DNA from: JAVSMW01 sp032027005
GTDB taxonomy: Bacteria > Bacillota > Thermincolia > Thermincolales > UBA2595
Direction of reading: 5' to 3'
Assembly (NCBI GenBank): GCA_032027005.1
Contig: JAVSMW010000003.1
Location: 301,399-365,398 of the forward strand
Length of the DNA stretch: 64,000 nt
A model generated the notes under the pieces. The model had not been told where the DNA came from and did no database searches. It saw nothing but the letters and a program-made list of their open reading frames with translations. Numbering within the stretch: position 1 is the stretch's first letter; every line of letters starts with the position of its first letter. Of the stretch, positions 1 through 7,410 are shown one piece after another. The translations under genes and the position numbers were made by a program.

Positions 1-827
1 ACTATCATCCGACCTATGTGCGGGATAACCAGCCCGACCCACCCGATGATACCACTCACACAAACAGCTCCGGCAGTGGCAATTGTTGTACAAAAAATGA
101 TTATTCCTTTGTTTAAGTTAGTATTTAAACCCAGGGTCTGCGCTTCCTTATCTCCCATTGAGAGAATATTCAGCCGCCAGCGCACTGCCAATATACCACC
201 AATCCCAATCAACATGGGGACACCTCCGACCAGTACATCACGATAACTGGCTGAGGCCAGACTTCCCATCAGCCAGAAGGTAATGGCAGGCAGCTGGTTA
301 TAGGGATCAGCGACATACTTGGTAAAAGAAAGGAGAGCAGCAAATACCGAAGAAACAATAACACCCCCAAGAACCAGCATGATGGTGGGGGTTGTATTAT
401 ATACCCGCCCTATCAGATAGCTGGCTAAAACGGCTATCCCGGCAAAGCAGAAAGAAAACAAATAAATATGGGTTGTGGAATTGAAGAGCAGGATAGCCAA
501 AGCAGCACCAAATCCGGCACCTGAACTCACTCCCAGAATACCTGAACTGACCAGGGGATTTCGAAACAAGCCCTGAAAAGCTGCTCCGCTTATAGCCAGG
601 GAGCCGCCAACCAAAGCCCCCAGAACAGCCCTGGGCAGCCGGATCTCCCATATTATGGCCTCATACTGGTCAGGCATAACTGTTTGCCCACCGATAAGTT
701 TGGTCCAGAGAACCTTCACAACTACTGACATGGAAATGGGATACCGGCCTATAAACAGGGACAAAAAAATGCAGGCCAGGGGTGCTATAAACAAGAGTAT
801 AAAAATAAACCTCTTTTTCGTCGTCAT
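1..827 (-). CDS. FecCD-family ABC transporter permease, 3' end outside window
   Basis: Translation from the ATG at 827 gives MTTKKRFIFILLFIAP followed by alternating hydrophobic segments. It reaches the family signature GIIGWVGLVIPHIGR near residue 260 just before the window edge, so about 275 of the usual 330-340 residues are present. The family forms the membrane channel of iron-siderophore, haem or cobalamin importers. Its start overlaps the stop of the upstream surface-protein gene (TGATG), so the two are translationally coupled. The surface-protein neighbours suggest uptake of a metal chelate, but the substrate cannot be read from the sequence. Confidence 0.85.
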   Translation of the reverse strand, partial: MTTKKRFIFILLFIAPLACIFLSLFIGRYPISMSVVVKVLWTKLIGGQTVMPDQYEAIIWEIRLPRAVLGALVGGSLAISGAAFQGLFRNPLVSSGILGVSSGAGFGAALAILLFNSTTHIYLFSFCFAGIAVLASYLIGRVYNTTPTIMLVLGGVIVSSVFAALLSFTKYVADPYNQLPAITFWLMGSLASASYRDVLVGGVPMLIGIGGILAVRWRLNILSMGDKEAQTLGLNTNLNKGIIIFCTTIATAGAVCVSGIIGWVGLVIPHIGRMI

Positions 828-1683
828 CACTTTCTCTTTTTCCAATAGCCCAGAGCCAAAACTATGATTACTGCCAATAATCCGGCAAGAGGCAAAATTC
901 CGATTCCGGATCCTTGGTCAGTACTGCTGTCCGGTGACGGGGCCGGCCCTTTGGACTCACCAGCAGCAAGAACTGAGTTTTCAGCTGTGGACGTTGGAGT
1001 TGTATTGGCCTGTTCATTTACAATTTTTTGGTCTTCTGCGGAAATCTTTGTGGCTGCTTGATTGACTGAATTTGGTGAAGAAGAAGCCTTCACAGGGTCT
1101 TGCTTAGTTTCGGGCTTGACAGCCGATGTTGTGCTTGTAGCAGGCGAGAGGCTTTTTTCCTTTTCAGGTGATGCGCTTTTGTCCTGTGCAGCAGAACCTT
1201 TGGCGGTGGCAAAAGTAATGCTTACCGGTTGGCCTAAAGTTACCCCGCTTTTGGAGCTGAGGTCAGGTGAAATTTTAACAGTATACTGGGTGTCTGGCGA
1301 TAGCTGTGCTGTTGGTGAAATTATTATTATCCGCTTCTTTTCAGGCGCCATCTGATCATCTGCCATCAGGACTTTGATGGGAATCTGTTTACCGTCTGTC
1401 GAATGCAGGGAAAAACACTTTTGATTTTTCTCGCTGACACTCATATTAATCACATTTTTGCTGAAAGGGTTATTTCTGCAGATAAAGGCACACCCTGCTG
1501 ATTCTGTGCAGGGTCTGAAGAAACAAGGGTCAGGGGCTCCCCCTGACCCCCACTTGTTCCGTCGCTTTTTTCGGCGTATGCCTGGAGTGCAGGCATCCCC
1601 AAAAACAGTGCAGTCATTATCATCGTTATTACGCCGGTTTTAAATTTTTCGAAAGCTTCCTGAATCAAGTTTTTCACCCCCAC
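827..1683 (-). pseudogene. Ig-like (Big_5/SbsA-type) cell-surface protein, interrupted by a frameshift
   Basis: The 5' part (1450-1683) encodes a signal peptide (hydrophobic stretch ending in LQAYA) and the start of an Ig-like domain (SSDPAQNQQGVPLSAEI). The 3' part (827-1453) continues that domain in another frame, then has a Ser/Pro/Thr-rich linker and a C-terminal membrane anchor (about residues 183-203) followed by WKKRK. Restoring one base near 1460 would join ITL to FSKNVINMS and give one protein of about 285 residues. It is probably a surface-anchored accessory to the FecCD transporter. Whether the frameshift is real or a sequencing error cannot be decided here. Confidence 0.65.
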
Positions 1684-1715
1684 TTAACGTTCCAGGCTAT
1701 TGCGTAGAGAGACCG

Positions 1716-2690
1716 TTAGCGGACAGGTTTGGCTGCAAAATTATCCAATTCTCCGCCATCATTAGCTTTAATCCAGGCATCCTTATTCTCGCTCTTTGTG
1801 TATGCAATAGTAAGCGCTTGGCTTGCCGCTACCTTTTTGCCCACGACCAGCTTTATTTTCCCGGGTGTGTTGGTTGATTCAATTGCAGATATCCCTGCTG
1901 CTGCCCCATCAACCAATACGGTGAATTGTGCACAGGCATCAGCCATTAAGGCCGCGGAGGGAATAGAAATTTCTTTGTCAAAAGCAAGGCTGATATCCCC
2001 CTTATTAGTGACTTCCATAGATGATAATACCGGGGCTTTGACAGGTGCGGGCTTTTCTTCTGGTGCAGGCTTTTCTTCCTGAGAGGGGGCCGGTGCTGAG
2101 GAAATAAGTACCACAGCTGCTTCCGCCCTGGTTATGGCCTGGGCAGGCCGGAAGGTCTTATCGGGATACCTGCTGATTATTCCCTTGGCCAGAATGGCAT
2201 TTACAGCTGATTTGCTCCAGGCGGCTATTTCACCAGAGTCATTAAAGCTATTTAACTGATCAGCTGCGGTATCGTCAAGTTTTAAAACCTTGGCCAAAAC
2301 GGCGGCTGCTTCCTGCCTCTCAATCTCTTTGTTGGGTTTAAAGGTGCCGTCCGGGTAACCAGATATGTAACCTGCAGCTTTTGCCTTGGCAATCTCGCCC
2401 GCGAACCAGTCGGATGCTTTAATATCTTTATAATCAGTCTGGCTCTCTGCACTAAATCCAAAAGCTTTGTTAACCATTGTTACAAATTCGGCCCGGGTGA
2501 TTAAATTATCAGGTTTAAAGCTGCCGTCAGCGTACCCCGAGATAATCCCCCGGTTTACCAATTCGGCAGTTTGCTTAGCGGCCCAATGTCCGTTGATATC
2601 CTGAGGTACTGCCGAAGCGAAATTTATAAGTGAGAAAAAAAGTATCAGCAATGTGCCAATTACAAAAAAAGACTTAGTTTTTCTCCTCAT
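1716..2690 (-). CDS. S-layer homology (SLH) domain surface protein
   Basis: A signal peptide (residues 1-28, ending FASAVP) is followed by three SLH repeats at about residues 29-90, 91-150 and 151-200. Each has the pattern DINGHWA.../GYADGSFKPDNLITRAE. A Pro/Glu/Ala linker then leads to a C-terminal domain (about 220-324) resembling SwmB/Ig-like surface modules. SLH repeats bind pyruvylated cell-wall polymers, so the protein is displayed outside the cell. It lies 33 bp upstream of the Ig-like surface gene and FecCD permease and probably belongs to the same uptake operon. The ligand is unknown. Confidence 0.85.
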   Translation of the reverse strand: MRRKTKSFFVIGTLLILFFSLINFASAVPQDINGHWAAKQTAELVNRGIISGYADGSFKPDNLITRAEFVTMVNKAFGFSAESQTDYKDIKASDWFAGEIAKAKAAGYISGYPDGTFKPNKEIERQEAAAVLAKVLKLDDTAADQLNSFNDSGEIAAWSKSAVNAILAKGIISRYPDKTFRPAQAITRAEAAVVLISSAPAPSQEEKPAPEEKPAPVKAPVLSSMEVTNKGDISLAFDKEISIPSAALMADACAQFTVLVDGAAAGISAIESTNTPGKIKLVVGKKVAASQALTIAYTKSENKDAWIKANDGGELDNFAAKPVR

Positions 2691-2767
2691 CTTTTCTCTC
2701 CTTTGGTTTATTGTAGTCTCTCAAAGATTCAAGATTCTATAATTACTTTTTTCTGCCACAAGGCCTT

Positions 2768-2850
2768 CTCGGAGATGTCCGGGAATCTGGTAAGGTGTTG
2801 CGGAAAATCTGGAGCAATGCCTTGCCAGATTCCCCGGCCGCATTTCCGAG
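2768..2850. other. Long imperfect stem-loop between tupA and the SLH gene
   Basis: The arms CTCGGAGATG / GGGAATCTGGTAAGG and CCTTGCCAGATTCCCC / ...CATTTCCGAG pair over roughly 25 bp. The hairpin sits 9 bp after the tupA stop and lacks a clear T tract on either side. It may stabilise the tupA 3' end or act as a processing site. No riboswitch consensus was recognised. Confidence 0.45.
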
Positions 2851-2858
2851 AGCCTGGG

Positions 2859-3782
2859 TTATTTTCCTATGGCGTCATCACTTTTGCCGGCATCCGGGAT
2901 GAACAGGGACTGCCCAAATTTATCTTTGCCAAATTCAGCGATAGCAGCCTGGGTTTTGGCATCAATCATGAAATCTACAAAGGCTTTAGCCCCATCAGCA
3001 TTGACTTTGGGGAATTTCTCGGGATTGACTTGCATTACGTGATAGATATTCAGCAGTGATTTCTCACCTTCCACCACTATTTCCAGGGCCAGGTTCTTTT
3101 GCAGAGATAGGAATGTAGCGCGGTCTGTCAGTGCATAGCCACTTTTCTCAGATGCTATATTGAGGGTTTGCCCCATTCCGGAACCGCTTTCCTGATACCA
3201 TTTTCCTTCGGCCTTGATATTTACTCCTTTCCAGAGAGACTTTTCTTTTTTATCTGTGCCGGAATCATCACCACGGGATACGAACAGAGACTGGCTGTTA
3301 GAGATAGCTTTGAAGGCTTCAGCGACAGTTTTCATTCCTTTTACCTTGGCGGGGTCGCTTTTGGGCCCTACAAGAACAAAATCATTATGCATAACGAGCT
3401 GATAATTGACAGCTGTTTTTTCGTCAACCAGTTTTTTCTCAGAGGCCGGGGCATGAACCAGCAGTACATCGGCTTCGCCCTTTTCTCCCATAGCCAAAGC
3501 CTGCCCGGTACCAACAGCAATCGTTTTAATTTTATATCCTGTTGCCTGTTCAAAATCAGGAATCAACGCATCCAGAAGTCCTGAGTCTTGGGTACTGGTA
3601 GTAGTTGCCAGGATTACACTCGGATTGGCAGGTTCCTCTGCCTTTGGAGCCTCAGCTTTAGGGGCCTCACCCTGGGCCGCCGGGGCCTGGGTCTGTGAAC
3701 CTGAATCTGCCGGCGGTGTTGACCCACAGCCGGCAAGCAGTAAAACGAAGATTGAAGCTAAGACCAGAAACCATTTTTTCAT
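2859..3782 (-). CDS. tupA: Tungstate ABC transporter substrate-binding lipoprotein TupA
   Basis: The start is set at the ATG at 3782 because AGGAG lies seven bases before it. The product begins with a lipoprotein signal (MKKWFLVLASIFVLLLAGCG, lipobox LAGC). An Ala/Pro/Glu linker leads to the binding domain, which opens with the TupA hallmark TTTSTQDSGLLD. Further family motifs are GTGQAL, ADVLLVHA and SRGDDSGT. TupA captures tungstate at the outer membrane face and hands it to TupBC. No tupB or tupC follows here, since the next genes are surface proteins, so the permease and ATPase must lie elsewhere. A strong promoter lies upstream (3841-3869). Confidence 0.9.
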   Translation of the reverse strand: MKKWFLVLASIFVLLLAGCGSTPPADSGSQTQAPAAQGEAPKAEAPKAEEPANPSVILATTTSTQDSGLLDALIPDFEQATGYKIKTIAVGTGQALAMGEKGEADVLLVHAPASEKKLVDEKTAVNYQLVMHNDFVLVGPKSDPAKVKGMKTVAEAFKAISNSQSLFVSRGDDSGTDKKEKSLWKGVNIKAEGKWYQESGSGMGQTLNIASEKSGYALTDRATFLSLQKNLALEIVVEGEKSLLNIYHVMQVNPEKFPKVNADGAKAFVDFMIDAKTQAAIAEFGKDKFGQSLFIPDAGKSDDAIGK

Positions 3783-3840
3783 TTTGATACTCCTACTAAA
3801 CATAATAATTCTCCCTTCTTTTGCAAAGTAAATCAGTTTA

Positions 3841-3869
3841 ATTTTAATTTAATAAAAACATGTTGTCAA
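3841..3869 (-). promoter_or_regulatory. Sigma-A-type promoter of tupA
   Basis: On the minus strand TTGACA (3869-3864) and TAAAAT (3846-3841) are separated by exactly 17 bp. The start codon lies about 60 bp further downstream. Confidence 0.75.
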
Positions 3870-3870
3870 T

Positions 3871-3915
3871 CTGTTTCGTTTGGTTTAGTTCTGTTTGGTT
3901 TGGTTTAATTGTCTT
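3871..3915 (-). promoter_or_regulatory. AAACCAAAC-type direct repeats upstream of the tupA -35 box
   Basis: The minus strand carries AAACCAAACCAAACAG, AACTAAACCAAACG and AAACAG immediately upstream of TTGACA. The spacing and position suit an activator site or an UP-like element. No known regulator site was matched. Confidence 0.4.
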
Positions 3916-4098
3916 TTGGCCTATTTGAATTTGTTTGGCACAGTCTTATGCTCAGTATTTTAGCTGAGTGACGCCTTTAATTACAGGCGGGTTATGTATA
4001 ATGATTTCATTATTGTTGGTCTTCCGGGGGATCCGGCCGGTATCCGGGAGTTAAGAACTGCAAATTCTAATAGTGCCAGAAAAAACATAATGATGACA
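3916..4098. other. Gene-free leader with small dyads
   Basis: No coding region was seen. It contains the palindrome TAATGA-TT-TCATTA near 4000, and two short hairpins read on the minus strand (CGCCT...AGGCG near 3980 and CTCAG...CTGAG near 3955). The TTATGTATAATG stretch resembles, but does not match, the 20-bp operator seen elsewhere in the island. Confidence 0.35.
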
Positions 4099-4132
4099 TG
4101 CCGGGACACGACTCAAAATGCGTCCCGGCATT
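4099..4132 (-). terminator. Stem-loop terminator after modD
   Basis: TGCCGGGAC and GTCCCGGCA pair (9 bp, loop about 14 nt) about 50 bp after the modD stop. The T-rich tract is displaced (TTATGTTTTTT), so it may act only partly. Confidence 0.5.
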
Positions 4133-4178
4133 TAAAATAATCAATTCGTTTATACAGATAACAGATACTCAGTGGCGA

Positions 4179-5039
4179 TTAGCCATCTGATAAAGGTTCT
4201 ATTTTGGTGCCCATATCAACGGGCTTGCCAAAATAAACCGATGTGAGGACCAGACCATCTACACCTGTCTGGGCATAGTGTCCCGCATTGATCTCATTGA
4301 TTCCCCCGGCCGCCAGGAGGACTATGTTGTTATTTTGTGTTCTGACCTGCTCCACTGCCTTTTGTAATTCAGCTGGAGGCATTTTATCAAACTGCAGGCC
4401 ATCTACCCCTGACGCAGACAGCACCAGTGCCTCTTCAACAGTCTCCACTTCGACGATAATTTTCTTTTCACAGCTTTTTCTTCTGATTTCACCGAGCTTA
4501 GTGAGAAGCCCCCCTAGCCCGCCGATAAAATTCAGGTGCTGTTTAAAAATCAGCACAGTTTCCGATATCCCCAGCCTGTGCGGCAGGCCGCCTCCGGCTA
4601 TCACTGCCTTCACCGACAACTCTTTGGTCCCAGGAAAAATCTTGCGGGTACTTAGAATTTCAATATTGGGATTAACCTGTCTGGCCTTGACCAGAATGTT
4701 ACTTGTTCTGGTTGCAATACCTGAGGTATATTCCAGGATATTCATAGATACCTTCCAGGCCATATGCAGGTCTCCGGCACTGCCTACACCTTCAATAACA
4801 GTGGTTTGAGGCTGGACCTTGGCACCTGAAGAGACATATTGCCCAGAAGTAATATTAAGCTTATTAAATATTCGCAGCACCTCTTCCGTACCGCATACCA
4901 CTGCCTCTTCCCGGCAGATAAATTCCATTTTCCCCTTTTTTCCGGCAAAATCGAGAAGCTGGGTAGTCAGGTCCAGATATGGGACATCTTCCTTGATAAA
5001 CCTGTCGATGGTTTCATCTGTAAAATAAATAATTTCCAA
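4179..5039 (-). CDS. modD: ModD-like nicotinate-nucleotide pyrophosphorylase paralogue
   Basis: 286 residues with the quinolinate phosphoribosyltransferase fold: MEIIYFTDETIDRFIKEDVPYLDLTT at the N-terminus, STRKIFPGTK and GGGLPHRLGISE in the middle, and AAGGINEINAGHYA near the end. This spacing is typical of ModD, a paralogue found beside molybdate/tungstate genes whose exact reaction is not established. The GGAGGTGT box precedes the ATG. The C-terminus ends in PLSDG, where the stop codon falls in a sequence (GATGGCTAATCGCCACT) resembling one end of the hairpin element at 60.2 kb. The last residues may therefore derive from an insertion. Confidence 0.85.
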   Translation of the reverse strand: MEIIYFTDETIDRFIKEDVPYLDLTTQLLDFAGKKGKMEFICREEAVVCGTEEVLRIFNKLNITSGQYVSSGAKVQPQTTVIEGVGSAGDLHMAWKVSMNILEYTSGIATRTSNILVKARQVNPNIEILSTRKIFPGTKELSVKAVIAGGGLPHRLGISETVLIFKQHLNFIGGLGGLLTKLGEIRRKSCEKKIIVEVETVEEALVLSASGVDGLQFDKMPPAELQKAVEQVRTQNNNIVLLAAGGINEINAGHYAQTGVDGLVLTSVYFGKPVDMGTKIEPLSDG

Positions 5040-5147
5040 ACACCTCCTCTAATAATAGCATCTCGGATATTAATTCTCTTTTACGCTATAAGGCTTAGCG
5101 TATTAGATTAGACTTTTCCCTTCACGTCAGCAAGTCCAAAAAGAAAA

Positions 5148-5186
5148 CGCAGAGGTGGCAGAGGACGCCAAGGACACAGAGGCCTT
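5148..5186. repeat. Short CAGAGG / ACACAGAGG degenerate repeat
   Basis: Contains AACGCAGAGGTGGCAGAGG and AAGGACACAGAGGCC. Similar ACAGAGGCCACAGAGACACAG occurs at 11831-11858. This low-complexity motif is scattered in many bacterial genomes. No gene was seen between 5040 and 5219. Confidence 0.5.
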
Positions 5187-5219
5187 ACTAATGTAGTTAT
5201 CTGCTTATAGTACCTGGAA

Positions 5220-6236
5220 CTACTTGTTCTTCATTTCAACCTTAAACAGCATATCTGCAGGCAGCTTCTCAATATACCCTGTGTTCATACCGGCGACGCC
5301 GTTTTTGATGGTGATCTTTATCACCTTGGACCCATCTTCCCATACAGTTTCTTCCTCATTTCCACTTTCTATAAAGAAGAAGCGAGATGGATTAGCGAGC
5401 TTAGCCTGAGTAATTCCCTGAAAAGTGTCACCTAAACACCGGGAACCTTTGACAGTTAGTTTAATATTATCGGCTGCCAGTTGGCCCAGCTCCTTTTCGG
5501 CCAGGATTGCCATTTTCACTGCCAGTACCAATTGGGCACATTTTTCCCGGTGATGGTTTAAGGCTTGCTTCATTATCATCTGTTCCAGCATTTTGGAGTC
5601 AGCCGGTCTGATATAAGGAACAGTCGGTGAAAAAATGATATCTTGCTCGTAATAGGATTTGATGTCTAATATTGGAGTCCCGTCGATAAAATCAAGGTCT
5701 GACACAGTAAGCATGTTGCCCTCGACTTTTTCCAGTTTTACTACTGTCAGCCCGATTGGATTTGGCCGGCTAAAGGCCCTAAGGCCAAATGTAACATCAA
5801 ATAGTTCATCATCATTATAATTCAGCAGCTCTGCCCCCCGTTCGTGTCTGAGCCTGAAAAATTCGTCTTTTTCCTGTGCTGTCGCTGTCCCAATTTTTAC
5901 TTTTTCATGGAGCATGATGGGCTCATTGGATGTCCAGAGCGGAAGCTTTAGAGAAATCCGCATGCCCTGACCGTTTTTCTTATTTATGAACCGAAAAGCC
6001 TGTTTCCCCCTGTTTTCGATAATGAGAGCATCATTGCCAATAGTGCAGCCGGTGACAATCTGGATTCCATCCAAACCGCACACATCGTTTTCAGCCACAA
6101 CAACGTACTGAATACCGAGGGGCATCCCGCTGTTTAATCTTTTCACTGCCAGTAAGCCCGCTCTGTATCCTGTTACAATCCCCGGACAAAGATGTCCATG
6201 AAACTTGATAGTTGTCTCTAACAAAGCATCTTGCAT
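5220..6236 (-). CDS. FmdE-like protein with an internal TrmO/TsaA-like segment
   Basis: The start is the ATG at 6236, preceded by AGGTGAGGTG. Residues about 5-90 match the FmdE family: FHGHLCPGIVTGYRAG and ENDVCGLDGIQIVTGCTIGN with conserved His/Cys. Residues about 150-195 match the core of TrmO/TsaA (AFSRPNPIGLTVVKLE, IDGTPILDIKSY). The C-terminal third returns to an FmdE-like pattern (SRCLGDTFQGITQAKLANPSR). FmdE proteins are associated with tungsten/molybdenum enzymes but have no settled activity, and TrmO methylates a tRNA base using SAM. The gene lies between modD and a Mo/W-type transporter, so a role in Mo/W metabolism is inferred. Confidence 0.7.
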   Translation of the reverse strand: MQDALLETTIKFHGHLCPGIVTGYRAGLLAVKRLNSGMPLGIQYVVVAENDVCGLDGIQIVTGCTIGNDALIIENRGKQAFRFINKKNGQGMRISLKLPLWTSNEPIMLHEKVKIGTATAQEKDEFFRLRHERGAELLNYNDDELFDVTFGLRAFSRPNPIGLTVVKLEKVEGNMLTVSDLDFIDGTPILDIKSYYEQDIIFSPTVPYIRPADSKMLEQMIMKQALNHHREKCAQLVLAVKMAILAEKELGQLAADNIKLTVKGSRCLGDTFQGITQAKLANPSRFFFIESGNEEETVWEDGSKVIKITIKNGVAGMNTGYIEKLPADMLFKVEMKNK

Positions 6237-6260
6237 TACCCACACCTCACCTGATTAATA

Positions 6261-6568
6261 TTAAGACTTGTCTGTACTATTCTGCCATTTTTTTCGATAT
6301 GATTCCAAGGGTTTTAAAATCACTGCTTCAACTACCACTACCAGCACAATTAATACCAGGGCCCAGGCAAAGAGCTTATCTGTTTCCAGATAATTTCTGG
6401 TCAGGGCGATAGCCGGTCCTATCCCTTCTCTGGCCCCCATGATTTCGGCAAAAACTACTAGCCTTAAGGAAGATGCCGCACTTAAAGCAAAACCGGCTAA
6501 GAAGCCTTGTAAGAGGCCGGGCAGATAAATTTTTCCGACCTGCACCCACCGGGGTACACAGCCCTTGG
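6261..6568 (-). pseudogene. ABC transporter permease (SsuC/TauC type), C-terminal remnant
   Basis: Only the last ~95-100 residues remain. They include the EAA-loop region (LPGLLQGFLAGFALSAASSLRLVV, followed by AEIMGAREGIG) and the final membrane segment. The N-terminal two thirds are missing. The reading frame runs upstream directly into the perfect palindrome at 6569-6627, so loss of the 5' part coincides with that element. It is the permease partner of the damaged ATPase just upstream. Confidence 0.75.
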
Positions 6569-6627
6569 ATAAGTGAAACTTGCTTCAAGTGGAGTATAAA
6601 ACTCCACTTGAAGCAAGTTTCACTTAT
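6569..6627. repeat. Perfect 27-bp inverted repeat with 5-nt loop
   Basis: ATAAGTGAAACTTGCTTCAA... (6569-6595) is the exact reverse complement of 6601-6627, around the loop ATAAA. It separates the ATPase and permease remnants and supplies the ATPase stop codon (GATAAGTGA). A diverged copy of the hairpin lies at 60166-60217, making this a member of the element family also seen at 14.9 and 18.5 kb. Confidence 0.85.
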
Positions 6628-7127
6628 CGATTTTAATTTTATTCAAATACGCAAGCTGCTGGCTGCAGTACTCTTCACTTCGTTCTTCCCTATGTACGGC
6701 AAATTTGTATTCACCGGCCACATTACATGGTCTGCCCTGCATGATGACAAGTCGATCGGCCAGGTATACCGCATCCTCAAAATTGTGGGTAACCATGATT
6801 ACAGTACATGGTTTCCACTTTAACAGATTCAGCAGATACTTCCGCAAGGACTCCTTTAACTGGTAGTCAAGTGCAGACATTGCACCAGGGCAGTAATCTC
6901 GGTTCCTGAAAGACATAACCTACTCTTGACGTCTTATCTAACTCAACAAGTCCCTGATCAGGTTTTTGCAGTCCGGCCGCCAGGTGCAGCAAAGTTGTTT
7001 TTCCTATTCCCGAAGGTCCCATGACACAAAGCAGTTCAGCGGTTTCAATCCTGTGGCTGAAATTGTGAAATATCTTTATTTGGCCAAAACTTTTAGAGAC
7101 CCTATCTAAAATAATCAGGCTGATCAC
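6620..7127 (-). pseudogene. ABC transporter ATPase (SsuB/TauB type) with internal deletion
   Basis: The first part reads VISLIILDRVSKSF, Walker A GPSGIGKTT and the Q-loop VFQEPRLLPW, then goes out of frame at about 6900. The second part resumes at SALDYQLK and contains the switch histidine VTHNFEDAVYLADR. The approximately 70 residues that should hold the LSGGQ signature and Walker B are absent, so the protein cannot be a functional ATPase. A GTG at 7127 is a plausible start. The stop codon is provided by the adjacent palindrome. The leader upstream carries a probable Mo/W-cofactor riboswitch. Confidence 0.75.
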
Positions 7128-7130
7128 TCC

Positions 7131-7180
7131 ATAATAAAAACTAAAAGCTATGCTTGGAAAAGGCATAGCTTTGTTATGCC
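7131..7180 (-). terminator. Riboswitch expression platform: terminator with competing hairpin
   Basis: On the minus strand AAGCTATGC (7171-7163) pairs with GCATAGCTT (7153-7145) followed by TTAGTTTTTATT, a good intrinsic terminator. The same bases can instead pair upstream: GGCATA (7180-7175) with TATGCC (7167-7162). The mutually exclusive stems are the expected design of a riboswitch platform. Confidence 0.65.
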
Positions 7181-7190
7181 CAACTCAACA

Positions 7191-7295
7191 CAACGCCCTC
7201 CTTTCCAAATAGGAGGCACAAAGGTTTCCCTTCATACCTATTGGCCTGATGACCATATCACTGGGATTTAGGCTGTCAGGCTCGATGAGCCGGTA
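7191..7295 (-). ncRNA. Probable Moco/tungsten-cofactor (MOCO motif) riboswitch
   Basis: Read on the minus strand the leader has GAGCCTGACAGCC, a middle stem, AAGGGAAACCTTTG and GCCTCC-loop-GGAGGGC. These are the conserved blocks I associate with the MOCO RNA motif. It precedes an ABC transporter in a Mo/W gene island and is followed by a terminator with a competing stem. The assignment is from recalled motif features, not from a covariance-model search. Confidence 0.6.
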
Positions 7296-7308
7296 TGATA
7301 ATTAGCCA

Positions 7309-7328
7309 TTATGCCAATAATGACATAA
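7309..7328 (-). promoter_or_regulatory. 20-bp inverted-repeat operator (candidate ModE box), copy 1
   Basis: TTATGCCAATAATGACATAA, with arms TTATG-C and G-CATAA. The same 20-bp layout recurs at 7381, 17671, 21272, 21726 and 21798. Confidence 0.65.
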
Positions 7329-7334
7329 TAGGAG

Positions 7335-7378
7335 CAAAAAAATAAACCCGGATATTCTAAGTTTACCCTATCCAGGTT
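7335..7378 (-). terminator. Terminator between two operator copies, downstream of modE
   Basis: The minus strand reads AACCTGGATA...TATCCGGGTT followed by TATTTTTTT. A homologous hairpin flanked by the same operators occurs at 21755-21797. Confidence 0.7.
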
Positions 7379-7380
7379 CA

Positions 7381-7400
7381 TTATGTCAATAATAACATAA
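7381..7400 (-). promoter_or_regulatory. 20-bp inverted-repeat operator (candidate ModE box), copy 2
   Basis: TTATGTCAATAATAACATAA lies just after the modE-like stop codon and 52 bp from copy 1. Confidence 0.65.
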
Positions 7401-7410
7401 TGTGGCCACA

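Noticed and set aside
2768..2850. Cobalamin riboswitch upstream of the SLH/FecCD genes
   Set aside because: Only a long hairpin is visible; the B12-box and other conserved blocks are missing.
4288..4809. Long opposite-strand frame inside modD
   Set aside because: It is the antisense shadow of a clearly conserved gene.
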